IMG/VR virus record: IMGVR_UViG_3300035698_033129
Location: 1 to 50,508 of that record
DNA length: 50,508 bases
Direction: 5' to 3' (one strand)
From: a virus
The notes under the pieces were generated by a model that was not told the origin of the DNA, searched no databases, and worked only from the letters and a program-made list of their open reading frames with translations. Positions 1 to 8,805 of the stretch are shown here, piece after piece; position 1 is the first letter of the stretch; the number at the start of each line of letters is the position of its first letter. Both the position numbers and the translations under genes were made by a program.

Positions 1-118
1 AATCGGCTGACACTACGGGGGGATTGCGGTTTTATCTCAAAACCGAGGCGCCGTAGTGCGCCCACAGATCGGAGTGGTTCTGTTTTAACTGGTGAAAATG
101 GTTCCATTTTAGACCGGT
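1..118. mobile_element. Probable IS21-like insertion sequence end with hairpin
   Basis: No gene is present. Bases 11-18 (CACTACGG) pair with 51-58 (CCGTAGTG), and inside that CGGTTTT (27-33) pairs with AAAACCG (39-45), giving a nested hairpin. The stretch at about 78-118, with the words GGTGAAAATGG and AGACCGGTGG, resembles the non-coding ends of IS21-family elements as I remember them. The downstream reading frame opens only at 113, directly after this block, so it looks like the border of an insertion or deletion. Family assignment is from memory and weak. Confidence 0.3.
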
Positions 119-1096
119 GGTTACAATTGTGATAACTGCATCCCAATCGACATTGAGGATCATCGAATCGATGGTACAAAACTATGGTCAATTGTCTGGA
201 CGAATGGAGCTGCTGGTTGGAAGTATTCATTTAAAAACAGTGAGGATGGTGATGATTTGGTAGCCGCTATCTTAAGTGAGCAAAATGATGGATATTACCC
301 AATTGACATAGAGCTGAACGATGAGGGATATGGAGTTCTATATACCACCGATGTCTTCCAACATACTGTCCATGTAAATATCAACTACGAAGTACTAGAA
401 GCAGATGTCCAGACTGCCAAAGCCAATTCCGTTATTCCATATGATTTTGAGATATATGAATCTAACGGAGTAAAATATTACGCCATGTTGGTTATCATCC
501 TTGCTAATCCTCCCTTTGGTGGCAAAGAGCGCAAGGAGATCCAGCAAAACTTCAATATCAAGACAGGGGAGACTGCCTTTCTCTTCCTTCAGCACTTTAT
601 CAAATATTTAAAAGCAGGTGGTAGAGGGGCTGTGGTTATTAAAAATACGTTCCTTTCTGATTCCAAAAATGCATCTAAGGCATTACGCCAGGAGTTGTTG
701 GAGGGCTGTAATTTACATACGGTGTTGGATTGTCCTGGTGGTACTTTCCTTGGGGCTGGTGTGAAGACCGTGGTTCTACACTTTGAAAAGGGAGCGCCTA
801 CCAGGAAAATTTGGTATTACCAGCTTGATCCTGGTAGAAACATGGGCAAGACCAATTCGCTCAATGATGATGACCTGAAGGAGTTTGTTGAACTGCAAGC
901 TACTTTTGCAGATAGTGATAAGTCTTGGACAGTGAATGCAGAAGAGATTGACAAGAGTAGTTTTGATATCTCAGTGAAGAATCCCAACAAGTTAGGGGAA
1001 GCACTATTACGAGATCCACAGAAGATCCTCAAAGAAATTGCAACATTGGATGCTGAGAGTGAAAAGGTACTGGAACGGATTAGGGGTATAATATGA
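113..1096 (+). pseudogene. hsdM: Chimeric, truncated type I methylase subunit (hsdM 3' part)
   Basis: From about base 487 to the stop the frame encodes the C-terminal half of a type I restriction-modification methylase. It starts at the N6-adenine catalytic motif NPPF (LANPPFGGKE) and continues through VVIKNTFLSD and the usual C-terminal tail. The N-terminal helical domain and the AdoMet-binding motif I are absent. The preceding roughly 125 codons (113-486) are unrelated: they carry a CxxC and two PIDIE-containing units, possibly a bacterial tandem-repeat domain. The fused frame has no convincing start; TTG at 257 is the first candidate. The 3' end overlaps hsdS by 4 bp, as in an intact operon. 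I infer a deletion or IS-linked fusion that removed methylase function; an assembly chimera is the alternative. Confidence 0.7.
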
Positions 1097-2355
1097 AAGA
1101 AGGTTGGCAGCAATTCAGCCTGGATGAGATTACGACGAAGATTGGTAGTGGAGCTACGCCCAAAGGGGGGAAGAAAGCCTATAAGTCAGAAGGAATATCA
1201 CTCTTCCGGAGTCTCAATGTCTATGATGGTGAGTTTAGAGAAAAAGGCCTAGCTTTTATTGATGAAGATCAGGCAGCTAAACTATCAAATGTCGTGGTGA
1301 AAGAAGGAGATGTCTTATTAAATATCACTGGAGCATCGATTGCAAGGTGTTGTGTTACACCAAAACACTACCTCCCTGCCAGAGTGAACCAACATGTATC
1401 CATCATTCGCCCAAGAACTGAGGTGATTGATTCAGGTTTCTTATCCCTCCTCCTTACTGCAAAGGAATACAAAGGCAGACTCCTTTACGAGGGGGAGAAG
1501 GCTGGAGCAACTCGACAGGCATTAACAAAGGCACAGCTTCAGAGTTTCAAGATTATCCTTCCATCCCTTCCAGAACAAAAACGTATTGTCACTTTCCTGG
1601 ATGAGGTGTTTGCGAGCATCGGCCAAACAGCTTCCAATGTCAAGAAGAACCTCGATAATGCCTGTGAGATGTTTGAAAGCTACCTTAATGGCATCTTCAC
1701 TCAGAAGGGCGAGAAGTGGGCTGAGAAAATTCTTGGAGATCTTACAGAGAAAATCACAAAAGGTTCTTCACCAAAGTGGCAAGGCATTAACTATGTTGAA
1801 AAGCCCGGCATACTTTTTATAACCAGTGAGAATGTTGGCACGAACTCAATGAATTACAAGAAAACCAAGTTTGTTGAAGAAGTGTTCAATGAGAAGGATA
1901 CCAAGTCGATACTCAAAAAAGGTGATGTTCTGACTAATATCGTAGGTGCATCAATTGGAAGAACTGCTGTTTTTGATCTTGATGATGTTGCAAACATAAA
2001 TCAAGCAGTCTGCTTGATACGCTGTGATAAGGATAAGCTCATAAATATATACCTTGCCTATCTCCTTAACTCTCCATTCTTTAAGCAAATACTACACGAT
2101 AATGAAATTGACAATGCTCGTGCGAATTTGAGTTTAGGTTTTTTTCGATCACTAAAAATACCTATTCCTAGCCTGACAGAGCAGAATAAACTTATCAGTA
2201 GTATAGAGGCTGTCTCATTTGAAACTCAACGCCTTGAATCCATCTACCAACAAAAACTCACAGCACTAACAGAACTCAAACAATCAATCCTCAAAAAAGC
2301 AGTCACTGGTGAACTCACAACCAAATCGAGCAAACTGCAAGTGGAAAACGCATGA
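1093..2355 (+). CDS. hsdS: Type I restriction-modification specificity subunit HsdS
   Basis: The 420-aa protein has the standard two-half layout. Each half has a target recognition domain followed by a conserved helical spacer. The first TRD covers about residues 5-150 (start WQQFSLDEITTKIGSG, then GDVLLNITGASI); the second covers about 210-350 (GDVLTNIVGASIGR). Spacers carry the PSLPEQKRIV and PSLTEQNKLI motifs. It would direct the methylase and restriction subunits to a bipartite DNA target. It overlaps hsdM and hsdR by ATGA-type 4-bp junctions, so the three are translationally coupled. The length is normal for the family and no frameshift is seen. With hsdM damaged, this subunit may have no working methylase partner unless one is encoded elsewhere. 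Confidence 0.9.
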   Translation: MKEGWQQFSLDEITTKIGSGATPKGGKKAYKSEGISLFRSLNVYDGEFREKGLAFIDEDQAAKLSNVVVKEGDVLLNITGASIARCCVTPKHYLPARVNQHVSIIRPRTEVIDSGFLSLLLTAKEYKGRLLYEGEKAGATRQALTKAQLQSFKIILPSLPEQKRIVTFLDEVFASIGQTASNVKKNLDNACEMFESYLNGIFTQKGEKWAEKILGDLTEKITKGSSPKWQGINYVEKPGILFITSENVGTNSMNYKKTKFVEEVFNEKDTKSILKKGDVLTNIVGASIGRTAVFDLDDVANINQAVCLIRCDKDKLINIYLAYLLNSPFFKQILHDNEIDNARANLSLGFFRSLKIPIPSLTEQNKLISSIEAVSFETQRLESIYQQKLTALTELKQSILKKAVTGELTTKSSKLQVENA

Positions 2356-4757
2356 CCTACGATCTCAATGAAGCCGAAACACGTGCCGAACTGATTGACC
2401 CTGCCCTTGCAGCAGCAGGATGGGGTAAAGTTGATGGCAGTCGGATTAGGCGTGAAGTAATAGCACACGGTAGACTCATAGGTGGTGGCAAGCGAAGCAA
2501 ACCAGATATTGCTGATTATGTATTAGTCTATCGTGGTCAGAAACTGGCCGTCCTTGAAGCTAAACGATTTAGTCTGCCTGACACTGAGGGAGTTGGACAA
2601 GCAAAACGTTATGCTACCAGACTCCAAACCCGATTTGCGTACTCAACCAATGGCAAAGGAATCTACCGTGTTGATATGGAGACAGGTGAAGAGGGCTATG
2701 TCAGTAACTATCCGACTCCTGATGAATTGTGGAATGAAACCTTTACTGAACCAAACAGATGGCGTGATCACTTCTCTGAAATTCCTTTTGAGGACAAGAG
2801 TGGAAGCTGGGAGGCGCGTTATTATCAACACAATGCAATTAATAAAGCTCTGGAAGCGATTGTTGAGGGTAAGGATCGAATTCTGCTGACATTGGCCACA
2901 GGTACAGGTAAGACCTTTATTGCCTTTCAGCTGACATGGAAGCTCTTTCACAGCCGCTGGAATTTGAAGGATTGGAGGAGTGGAACAGAACCAAGTCGAA
3001 GGCCTCGTATCCTTTTCCTAGCTGACCGGAACATCCTTGCTGATCAAGCCTACAATTCATTCTCTGCTTTCCCTGAGGATGCTCTAGTCAGGATTTCTCC
3101 TGATGCAATCCGTAAGAAAGGAATGGTTCCGAAAAACGGAAGTGTCTTCTTTACAATATTCCAAACCTTCATGTCAGGTAAAGATGAGGAAGGCAATCCA
3201 GCACCCAGTTTTGGTGACTATCCTCCAGACTTCTTTGACTTCATTGTAATTGATGAGTGCCATCGAGGCGGGGCCAATGACGAGAGCAACTGGCGGGGCA
3301 TTATGGAGCACTTCTCTCCAGCTGTTCAATTGGGACTGACAGCAACACCTAAGCGAGATAAGAACGTTGACACATACAACTACTTTGGAGAACCGGTCTT
3401 TATATATTCTCTAAAAGAAGGGATCAATGATGGATATTTAACCCCGTTTAAAGTTAGGCAGATTGCTACTACACTTGATGATTATGTCTATACCCCCGAT
3501 GACAAGCTGATTGAAGGAGAGGTGGAGGAAGGCAAGCGGTATGATGAAGATGATTTCAACCGCATTATTGAGATCCGCGAGCGTGAAGCGTATCGCGTTA
3601 AGCTGTTTATGGAAATGATCAGTCAGAAGCAAAAGACACTGGTATTCTGTGCAACACAGGCACACGCAGCCGCTGTGCGTGACCTAATCAATCAATACAA
3701 AACTAGTTCAGACACCAACTACTGTATCAGAGTGACAGCCAATGATGGAGCAGAGGGTGAACGCTGGCTACGTGTCTTTCAAGATAACGAGAAAACGATT
3801 CCTACAGTCCTCACAACCTCACAGAAGCTCTCAACAGGTGTAGATGCTCGTAATGTTCGCAACATCGTGTTGATGCGTCCTGTAAATACCATGATTGAAT
3901 TTAAGCAGATCGTTGGTCGAGGTACACGTCTGTTTGATGGTAAAGACTACTTCACGATCTATGACTTCGTTAAAGCCTATGAGCATTTCAATGATCCTGA
4001 GTGGGATGGTGAACCATTAGAACCGGAACCATGTAATCGGTGTGGTAATCAACCATGTACTTGTATAATTGAGCCACTAAAGGAGTGTTCAGTTTGTGGT
4101 AAACTCCCCTGTGAGTGTCCAAGTATCCCTAAACCTTGTCCTAAATGCGGATCAGATCCATGTGTTTGTAAGAAGCGGACCAAGGTAAAAATCAAGCTTG
4201 CTGATGGTAAAGAACGCGCCATTCAGTCTATGACAGCAACCACATTCTGGAGCCCTGATGGTAAGCCGATGTCAGCAACTGAATTCATTGAGCGCTTGTT
4301 TGGTGACCTTCCAGAGCTGTTTAAGGATGAGGATGAACTTCGTGCTCTATGGAGCAAGCCAGATACTCGAAAGAAACTAATTACTGGGCTGGAAGAGAAG
4401 GGGTATGGTATGGATCAGTTAACCGAGATTAGACAAATGATTGATGCTGTAAAGAGTGATCTCTTCGATGTGCTTGCCTATATAGCATTTGCACTACCGA
4501 CAATTACCAGAGAAGAACGCGTGAATAACAGCAAGGATCGCATCTTTGAAGACTATTCCAATAACAATCAGCAACAGTTTCTCTCCTTCGTTCTGGAACA
4601 CTATATTGCTCAGGGAGTTGGTGAATTGGATCAAGAGAAGCTACCTGACTTGCTGGAATTGAAATATCATTCCGTAGGGGATGCTGTAACGGAGTTGGGT
4701 GGTGTTGCCGAGATACGGGGATTGTTTGTTGGCTTCCAGGAGCACCTGTATTCATAG
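2352..4757 (+). CDS. hsdR: Type I restriction endonuclease subunit HsdR (EcoEI-like)
   Basis: The 801-aa motor and nuclease subunit cuts unmodified DNA after ATP-driven translocation. The N-terminal PD-(D/E)xK nuclease is visible as KPDIADYVL then LEAKRF (about residues 55-75). The SF2 helicase follows: Walker A ATGTGKT (about 183), DECH box (about 303), LTATP (about 328) and VGRGTRL (about 522). Residues about 560-607 hold three tandem Cys-rich units of the form CxxCGxxPCxC, a likely zinc-binding insert also known from EcoEI-type HsdR. It overlaps hsdS by 4 bp. The frame is intact. Because hsdM upstream is broken, an active HsdR would need a methylase supplied elsewhere; otherwise the whole system is probably inactive. 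Confidence 0.93.
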   Translation: MTYDLNEAETRAELIDPALAAAGWGKVDGSRIRREVIAHGRLIGGGKRSKPDIADYVLVYRGQKLAVLEAKRFSLPDTEGVGQAKRYATRLQTRFAYSTNGKGIYRVDMETGEEGYVSNYPTPDELWNETFTEPNRWRDHFSEIPFEDKSGSWEARYYQHNAINKALEAIVEGKDRILLTLATGTGKTFIAFQLTWKLFHSRWNLKDWRSGTEPSRRPRILFLADRNILADQAYNSFSAFPEDALVRISPDAIRKKGMVPKNGSVFFTIFQTFMSGKDEEGNPAPSFGDYPPDFFDFIVIDECHRGGANDESNWRGIMEHFSPAVQLGLTATPKRDKNVDTYNYFGEPVFIYSLKEGINDGYLTPFKVRQIATTLDDYVYTPDDKLIEGEVEEGKRYDEDDFNRIIEIREREAYRVKLFMEMISQKQKTLVFCATQAHAAAVRDLINQYKTSSDTNYCIRVTANDGAEGERWLRVFQDNEKTIPTVLTTSQKLSTGVDARNVRNIVLMRPVNTMIEFKQIVGRGTRLFDGKDYFTIYDFVKAYEHFNDPEWDGEPLEPEPCNRCGNQPCTCIIEPLKECSVCGKLPCECPSIPKPCPKCGSDPCVCKKRTKVKIKLADGKERAIQSMTATTFWSPDGKPMSATEFIERLFGDLPELFKDEDELRALWSKPDTRKKLITGLEEKGYGMDQLTEIRQMIDAVKSDLFDVLAYIAFALPTITREERVNNSKDRIFEDYSNNNQQQFLSFVLEHYIAQGVGELDQEKLPDLLELKYHSVGDAVTELGGVAEIRGLFVGFQEHLYS

Positions 4758-4876
4758 CAAGAAACTGACCGAATATCACTTATGGAGTAGAACAGCCTTG
4801 ATGATATTCTATTTGCCATTAGTCGAACTGAATCAACTATAAATTATTTCAACAAACGTAAACTTAAGGGATACAT

Positions 4877-5293
4877 ATGAAAACGTTAAAACAGAAATTA
4901 GCAGCCTGTATATACACACAGAGGGGAAATTGGAGAAATCAGGAGTACCTCTATAGTTCCAAAGGCGTTGTTGCTCTAAGAGGAAACGACGATTTTGACG
5001 AACTCGAAAATAAGCATCTATATGTTCTAGCTTGTTTGTCTGCTGAAGGGTTGTCTAAAACATCAACCATTTCAATTCGCACAGAATTAGAAGAAGCCAA
5101 AGTGCAAGGCTATCTGGATTTATTATGCGATTTAGATTATGCAGAAGCCAAAGGAGACGATTATCAAGCAACTGATGAAGGAGCAAGGCTTATGCATGAA
5201 ACAGGAATCCAAATGCTGGACGCTGTCCTTTTTGATGCAAAACGCGAAGTAAAAGAAGCCCAGGACCTTCGGGATAGTCTGGATGGCAGGTAA
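4877..5293 (+). CDS. Hypothetical protein downstream of hsdR
   Basis: The 138-aa protein is not recognised. It is soluble, with no signal peptide or membrane segment. Residues about 45-110 look helical and could form a winged helix (IRTELEEAKVQGYLDLLCDLDY), with an acidic, charged tail. It starts at ATG 4877 with AAGGGA upstream. It follows hsdR after 119 bp on the same strand, so it might be a late gene of the restriction operon or an island gene before the tRNA. No function is claimed. Confidence 0.6.
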   Translation: MKTLKQKLAACIYTQRGNWRNQEYLYSSKGVVALRGNDDFDELENKHLYVLACLSAEGLSKTSTISIRTELEEAKVQGYLDLLCDLDYAEAKGDDYQATDEGARLMHETGIQMLDAVLFDAKREVKEAQDLRDSLDGR

Positions 5294-5639
5294 TGAAGTC
5301 GTTGAGACAGATTTTGGCTTTGCGTTATAGGATCGGATACACATCATCGATTACATTGGGATGCTCTATTCGAGTTCTATATAGCCTAGATATCATTCCA
5401 GTGTCTCCAGTTCTGCACCAAACATAGAGTAGGCACTAACGAAGGATTGACAGAGAGAAATGGTAAAGGTAATCTACAAATTGTGCTACGAGAGATTCTC
5501 CTAGTACTGCTACGAGATCGTAGCAAAATGAAACTTGGGGAAACAAGAAAGATCAATAAAGACAGGTACTTCGGGAATTGACTACCCAACTCCGATTGTC
5601 GCCTCCAGTTCCCCCACGACTTCTCAGATAGACCATCCT
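5294..5639. other. Gene-free stretch upstream of tRNA-Leu with an inverted repeat
   Basis: I see no credible coding frame here. The clearest structure is TGCTACGA-GA-TCGTAGCA at 5508-5525, an 8-bp inverted repeat. Its left half plus GA (TGCTACGAGA) also occurs as a direct copy at 5484-5493. It may be an operator or a terminator without a T-run, downstream of the 4877 gene. I could not define the tRNA promoter. Confidence 0.4.
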
Positions 5640-5726
5640 GCCTGGATGGCGGAATTGGTAGACGCTCGAGACTTAAAATCTCGTGCCCGCAAGGGCGTGC
5701 CGGTTCGATTCCGGCTCCAGGTACCA
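5640..5726 (+). tRNA. tRNA-Leu (anticodon UAA), attachment site
   Basis: An 87-nt class II tRNA folds fully. The acceptor stem pairs GCCTGGA with TCCAGGT (first pair G-U). The anticodon stem is CGAGA/TCTCG around loop CTTAAAA, placing anticodon TAA at 5674-5676. The long variable arm has stem CCC/GGG, the T arm contains GGTTCGATTCC, and CCA is encoded at 5724-5726. It reads UUA leucine codons. The 3' 60 bp are repeated at 11698-11757, marking this as the integration target of the element that follows. The tRNA is intact, as expected when an element restores the 3' half. Confidence 0.96.
5667..5726 (+). repeat. Left attachment repeat (attL) of the 6-kb element
   Basis: This is the 3' 60 bp of tRNA-Leu, from the anticodon stem to CCA. 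It matches 11698-11757 at 56 of 60 positions, and the last 31 bp are identical. The right copy has no 5' tRNA half, the classic sign of integrase-mediated insertion into a tRNA 3' end. Confidence 0.9.
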
Positions 5727-5798
5727 CGCTCCAATAAAGGCTTACAGCCTGTTTTGGCCTCCTCGATATTTTCCAAATTCTCCGGATATTTTGCCACC

Positions 5799-5818
5799 GG
5801 GACACCTCTGGGACACCT
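5799..5818 (+). repeat. Putative integrase arm sites, left end
   Basis: Two direct copies of GGGACACCT lie at 5799-5807 and 5810-5818, 11 bp apart, 73 bp inside the left attachment repeat. Similar words occur near the right end of the same element (11523-11561). Helical phasing and presence at both ends fit arm-type binding sites of the P4-type integrase; this is inferred, not shown. Confidence 0.5.
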
Positions 5819-5892
5819 GAATCATTCCTTACCTGTATTTTTCAATCCAGATTTCTTTTACCGAAATCAATCGAAAATCAACAGGGGGAATA

Positions 5893-6039
5893 ATGCCAGA
5901 AAAAACCGATCAAGAAAGAATTGAAGTACCGGACATTGATGCGAATGAAACAGACCTGTCAATTGAAGCAGAAGTAAATAGGATCCTCGACTGGGATCTA
6001 CAGCTTGAAGGGGATCTTTTTAGAGATCCTATGGACTAA
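5893..6039 (+). CDS. Small acidic hypothetical protein, 48 aa
   Basis: A short frame starts at ATG 5893 behind a strong AGGGGG Shine-Dalgarno 5-10 bp upstream. The 48-aa product is acidic (about fourteen Asp/Glu) with no hydrophobic segment. It is the first gene inside the 6-kb element. No family is recognised; a small DNA-mimic or antirestriction-like role is conceivable from the charge alone, but nothing supports it directly. Confidence 0.5.
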   Translation: MPEKTDQERIEVPDIDANETDLSIEAEVNRILDWDLQLEGDLFRDPMD

Positions 6040-6206
6040 TAAACGATAGAATATTTGACTTTCAATTTATTGAGCACTATCCTTTCATTGACTTGATTTT
6101 ATCCGGAATTTCAATACTTAAAACGGGAATTCAGAGAGGAAAAATGTCGTCAGATAAATAAAGAAAAGACTAACTGGTCAGCCCCACACAAGAACAAGGA
6201 GGCTTT

Positions 6207-6524
6207 TTGAAAAAGATATTTACTTTGCTCATCATTTTTTTGTTCAGTGTTAATGTTTATGCGTTTTGGTCCAAAAAGAGAAAGACCGTTGAAATCGAAG
6301 GTGCGATCTTTTATACGGATAAAATTATCGGTGCACAGCTAAGCGAAAAATGTGATTCTGAGGCCTCAAAAAAAGGTATCGCCACTTTCAAACTTGATTT
6401 GGGGGTTGAGAAAACTTGCTATATCGTTGTTCATGTTACCGGCAGAAAGCCCATCGTAATTTATTACAAATCTGAATCGAAAAGAGCACAAGCATTTGAA
6501 ACGCTGAAAAACGCCCTGGATTAA
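6207..6524 (+). CDS. Small exported hypothetical protein
   Basis: The 105-aa frame uses TTG as start, chosen because AAGGAGG lies at 6196-6202 at good spacing. The N terminus MKKIFTLLIIFLFSVNVYA is a signal peptide with probable cleavage after YA, giving a mature protein of about 86 aa with two cysteines that could form one disulfide. It is probably periplasmic. It sits rightward among leftward element genes, as cargo genes often do. Function is unknown. Confidence 0.65.
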   Translation: MKKIFTLLIIFLFSVNVYAFWSKKRKTVEIEGAIFYTDKIIGAQLSEKCDSEASKKGIATFKLDLGVEKTCYIVVHVTGRKPIVIYYKSESKRAQAFETLKNALD

Positions 6525-6951
6525 CATGCTCTCACTTTCTGATTGAAGGAGAGGTTGGCGCTGGAAGTCCCTTGGGGCGTTTTATTCATCATATTATCGC
6601 TAAGATAATCCTTTTTCCCCATCCCAAGCCTACCAATATCTCTCCAATCCAATAGACCAAAATCCGACCAGGTAGTTTCTGCCAGCTTAGCCACACAAAA
6701 CAAAAACAAAAATTAATTCAAGGTCTTGTCACTAACTGAAGACCGTGTTACGGTTCAGACCGTTGATATTGAAAATAAACCGAATTTTGTCGAAGAGGAA
6801 TTTTTAATGCCGAATAAAGAGTTGATCAAAGTGACCGGAATTATCAAGGAGTTCTAAAAATGAAGAATGTGTTGATCAGTATAATACTGGTTATATTTGG
6901 ACTACAGACGTTAACCCACGCCTGCCCCTTGTATTCTTTCGTATACTCTCG
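6525..6951 (+). other. Non-coding or decayed stretch with two gene fragments
   Basis: No complete gene is seen. At 6726-6857 a frame of about 43 codons ends in TGIIKEF and has no ribosome site, so it looks like a 3' remnant. At 6860 a second frame begins with a convincing signal sequence (MKNVLISIILVIFGLQTL, then lipobox-like THAC). After about 30 codons it runs antisense into the 6952-7533 gene, suggesting a lipoprotein cut off by a rearrangement. Confidence 0.4.
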
Positions 6952-7533
6952 TTACTCTTTATCTATTGTGGGCCCCTGCCTTTGGATGAAATCATTCATA
7001 GCTATGTGGATAGCCTTTCTCTGTGACGTTCCAATGCTCTTACATAATTGGCTGAACTCTTCAATTGTTCTTTCCATCAGATTGAAGCTGACGGTCTTAA
7101 ATGGTTTTTCAAGTTTGATACCCGCAGACAAGGAACCGGCTTGTTGATATTCGTTCAAAATCCTCATTATCAAATCTTTCCTTTCAAACAGATCCCGGGT
7201 AAAAGATTCAATACTTTCATTCTTGCTTGTATCAATGCTCTCATTCTCTGACTGACGACTATCAGCTGATTCAATGGGTTTTTGTTCTGGTGTTTCAATT
7301 TCGTTTTGTTCCTTTTCCTGAATACTTGTATCAATGCTTTTTTTTTTGATTGTACTGTCCGGTTCCCTGATCGGCCATTTCCCTGATTTTACCGCTTTGG
7401 CATACTGTGACTTGATCGCCCTCAGTGTGTTGTCTTTCTTTTCTGGGAATGCCTTGGACAATTCCGCGTTTTTAAATCCAAGGTGTTCGTCCATCCAATG
7501 AAAGATTTCTCGTTTGTCGCTTTTGATTCTCAT
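6952..7533 (-). CDS. Putative RHH-type DNA-binding protein of the 6-kb element
   Basis: The 193-aa protein has three parts. An N-terminal helical region (1-60) is rich in Lys. A low-complexity middle (about 63-110) has ESIDTS-type repeats. A C-terminal segment (about 145-185: KTVSFNLMERTIEEF then SQRKAIHIAMNDFI) is patterned like a ribbon-helix-helix or plasmid-partition DNA-binding domain. It lies downstream of the Rep-like gene and the iteron region, where plasmid copy-control or partition genes often sit. Start ATG 7533 has AAGG upstream. The role is inferred from context. Confidence 0.6.
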   Translation of the reverse strand: MRIKSDKREIFHWMDEHLGFKNAELSKAFPEKKDNTLRAIKSQYAKAVKSGKWPIREPDSTIKKKSIDTSIQEKEQNEIETPEQKPIESADSRQSENESIDTSKNESIESFTRDLFERKDLIMRILNEYQQAGSLSAGIKLEKPFKTVSFNLMERTIEEFSQLCKSIGTSQRKAIHIAMNDFIQRQGPTIDKE

Positions 7534-7680
7534 GTTGTGCCTTGGTTATGGTTAGACTAATTTGAGGCCGAAATTTTTTCGACTGGTATTTTTAAGTGTT
7601 TTTTCTGCTTTTTAGTTATTCGGTTATGCTTGTTTGAATACTTATAAACTCTGTTATGGTTGGCTTACTATAGAACGCAT

Positions 7681-7860
7681 ACATAAACGGAGTCAGATTT
7701 TCAGTTCAAATATTTGACCGAATTTCCTTTAAACCAGCGTTATACCGTGGATAACTGAATATTACTTTTTGTTCTGCCTCCGTTTTTGTAAGACAGATTA
7801 ACTATGATCTGCCTCCATTTTTGTATGTAGTAAGGCCCTTTTCTGACTCCGTTTTTGCAT
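7681..7860. repeat. Iteron-like repeats, possible replication origin of the element
   Basis: Read on the minus strand, near-copies of ACAAAAACGGAGGCAGA occur at 7773-7791, 7808-7826 and 7842-7860, spaced 34-35 bp. A fourth, inverted copy (ACATAAACGGAGTCAGA on the plus strand) lies at 7681-7697. The flanking 7540-7740 stretch is AT-rich. The repeats overlap and follow the end of a Rep-like gene. Iterons beside a Rep gene plus an AT-rich tract is the layout of theta plasmid origins. Confidence 0.55.
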
Positions 7861-8314
7861 GCAAGATTCTATTTTTTCGTTCCTTCATTTTTGAATTGTT
7901 TGGGTCTGTAATTCCTCTAAGTCCAGGCTTCGATTTCATTCTGCTTTTTTCTTTGCTAATGAAGTCTGGCTTCCCATACCGTTTCCATCGTTCACTTAAA
8001 CCGTAAAGAGTGTAGTTGCCTTTCGACTGGCCCCCATAATGCTCGATATCGATAAAGCCGGACTTCATCAGCTCTTCAATTGCCCTATTAAATTTTGCAG
8101 CACTATATCCGTGGTCTTTTTGGGCGTTTGCATATGAGAAGACTAGCTCTTTGTTATTGGTGCAGATCCAATTCCCTGACTTTCTGGGAAGCTCGCTCAT
8201 TTTTCTTTTCATTAAGAACTGAAAAAAAATGTATTTAGCTGACCCTCCCAAGCGCTTAAAGGCTTCTGATCGCACAACTGAGCTTTCAATTGTTATTGTT
8301 TTCGGTATTGCCAT
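7802..8314 (-). CDS. Putative replication initiator-like winged-helix protein
   Basis: The 170-aa protein has a winged-helix look in residues 15-110: an initial AFKRLGGSAKYIFFQFLM helix, then a strand and helices ending in AAKFNRAIEELMKSGFIDIEHYG and a wing. That resembles the first domain of plasmid and satellite replication proteins or phage replisome organisers. A basic tail follows (KEKSRMKSKPG and on) that is itself encoded within the iteron repeats. It lies between alpA and the RHH-like gene, all leftward. Start ATG 8314 follows AAAGGCGA. A transcription factor of the same fold is the main alternative. Confidence 0.55.
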   Translation of the reverse strand: MAIPKTITIESSVVRSEAFKRLGGSAKYIFFQFLMKRKMSELPRKSGNWICTNNKELVFSYANAQKDHGYSAAKFNRAIEELMKSGFIDIEHYGGQSKGNYTLYGLSERWKRYGKPDFISKEKSRMKSKPGLRGITDPNNSKMKERKNRILHAKTESEKGLTTYKNGGRS

Positions 8315-8504
8315 AAAATCGCCTTTTGTTGCAGGGGAGCGCTCCTAGGCGAAAAAGGAGCACTTTTTTCACTGGTTGCCATCCAGCGCCCCCGCAGTTT
8401 ATGTCTATAATTCTGATAGCTAAGTATTCAATCCTTCTGTTTGGACCTCTCAGGCCCTTCAGAGGCCTCAAACCGCATCAGAAACAGCCGTTCTAACTTT
8501 GCTT

Positions 8505-8705
8505 TCAGTCCTTTTGACTTCTCGATCGGATCCACTCTTGAATCTCTGACAACTTCCAACCAACCGCACGAGGCCCGATCTTTACTCGTTTTGGGAATAA
8601 ACCTTCTTTCTCCAAGCGCCATAAAGATGAACGTGAGTAACCCCCTGTTAATGCCTGGACTGCTTCCATTCTGATGATTTTATCTTCGGTTGTTGTGGTT
8701 TCCAT
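8505..8705 (-). CDS. AlpA/Vis-family excisionase-regulator
   Basis: The 66-aa protein is an AlpA-family MerR-like DNA-binding protein: RMEAVQALTGGYSRSSLWRLEKEGLFPKR is the recognition helix region and WKLSEIQEWI the typical end. In P4-like satellites the family member Vis drives excision and represses a late promoter. Start ATG 8705 has AAGGA upstream. It lies between the integrase operon and the Rep-like gene, matching the int-alpA arrangement of P4-like elements. Length fits the family. Confidence 0.88.
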   Translation of the reverse strand: METTTTEDKIIRMEAVQALTGGYSRSSLWRLEKEGLFPKRVKIGPRAVGWKLSEIQEWIRSRSQKD

Positions 8706-8805
8706 TTCATTTTCCTTCTATTGGTTATGATTTATTCAGGCACCGTGTAAACACGTTTACCACCGCATAAACCATAGTCACACGAAAAAGAAAATAAATT
8801 ATTTG

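Noticed and set aside
7773-7860. CRISPR array from the regularly spaced repeats
   Set aside because: The repeats are only about 18 bp and degenerate, overlap a coding end, and no cas genes are present.
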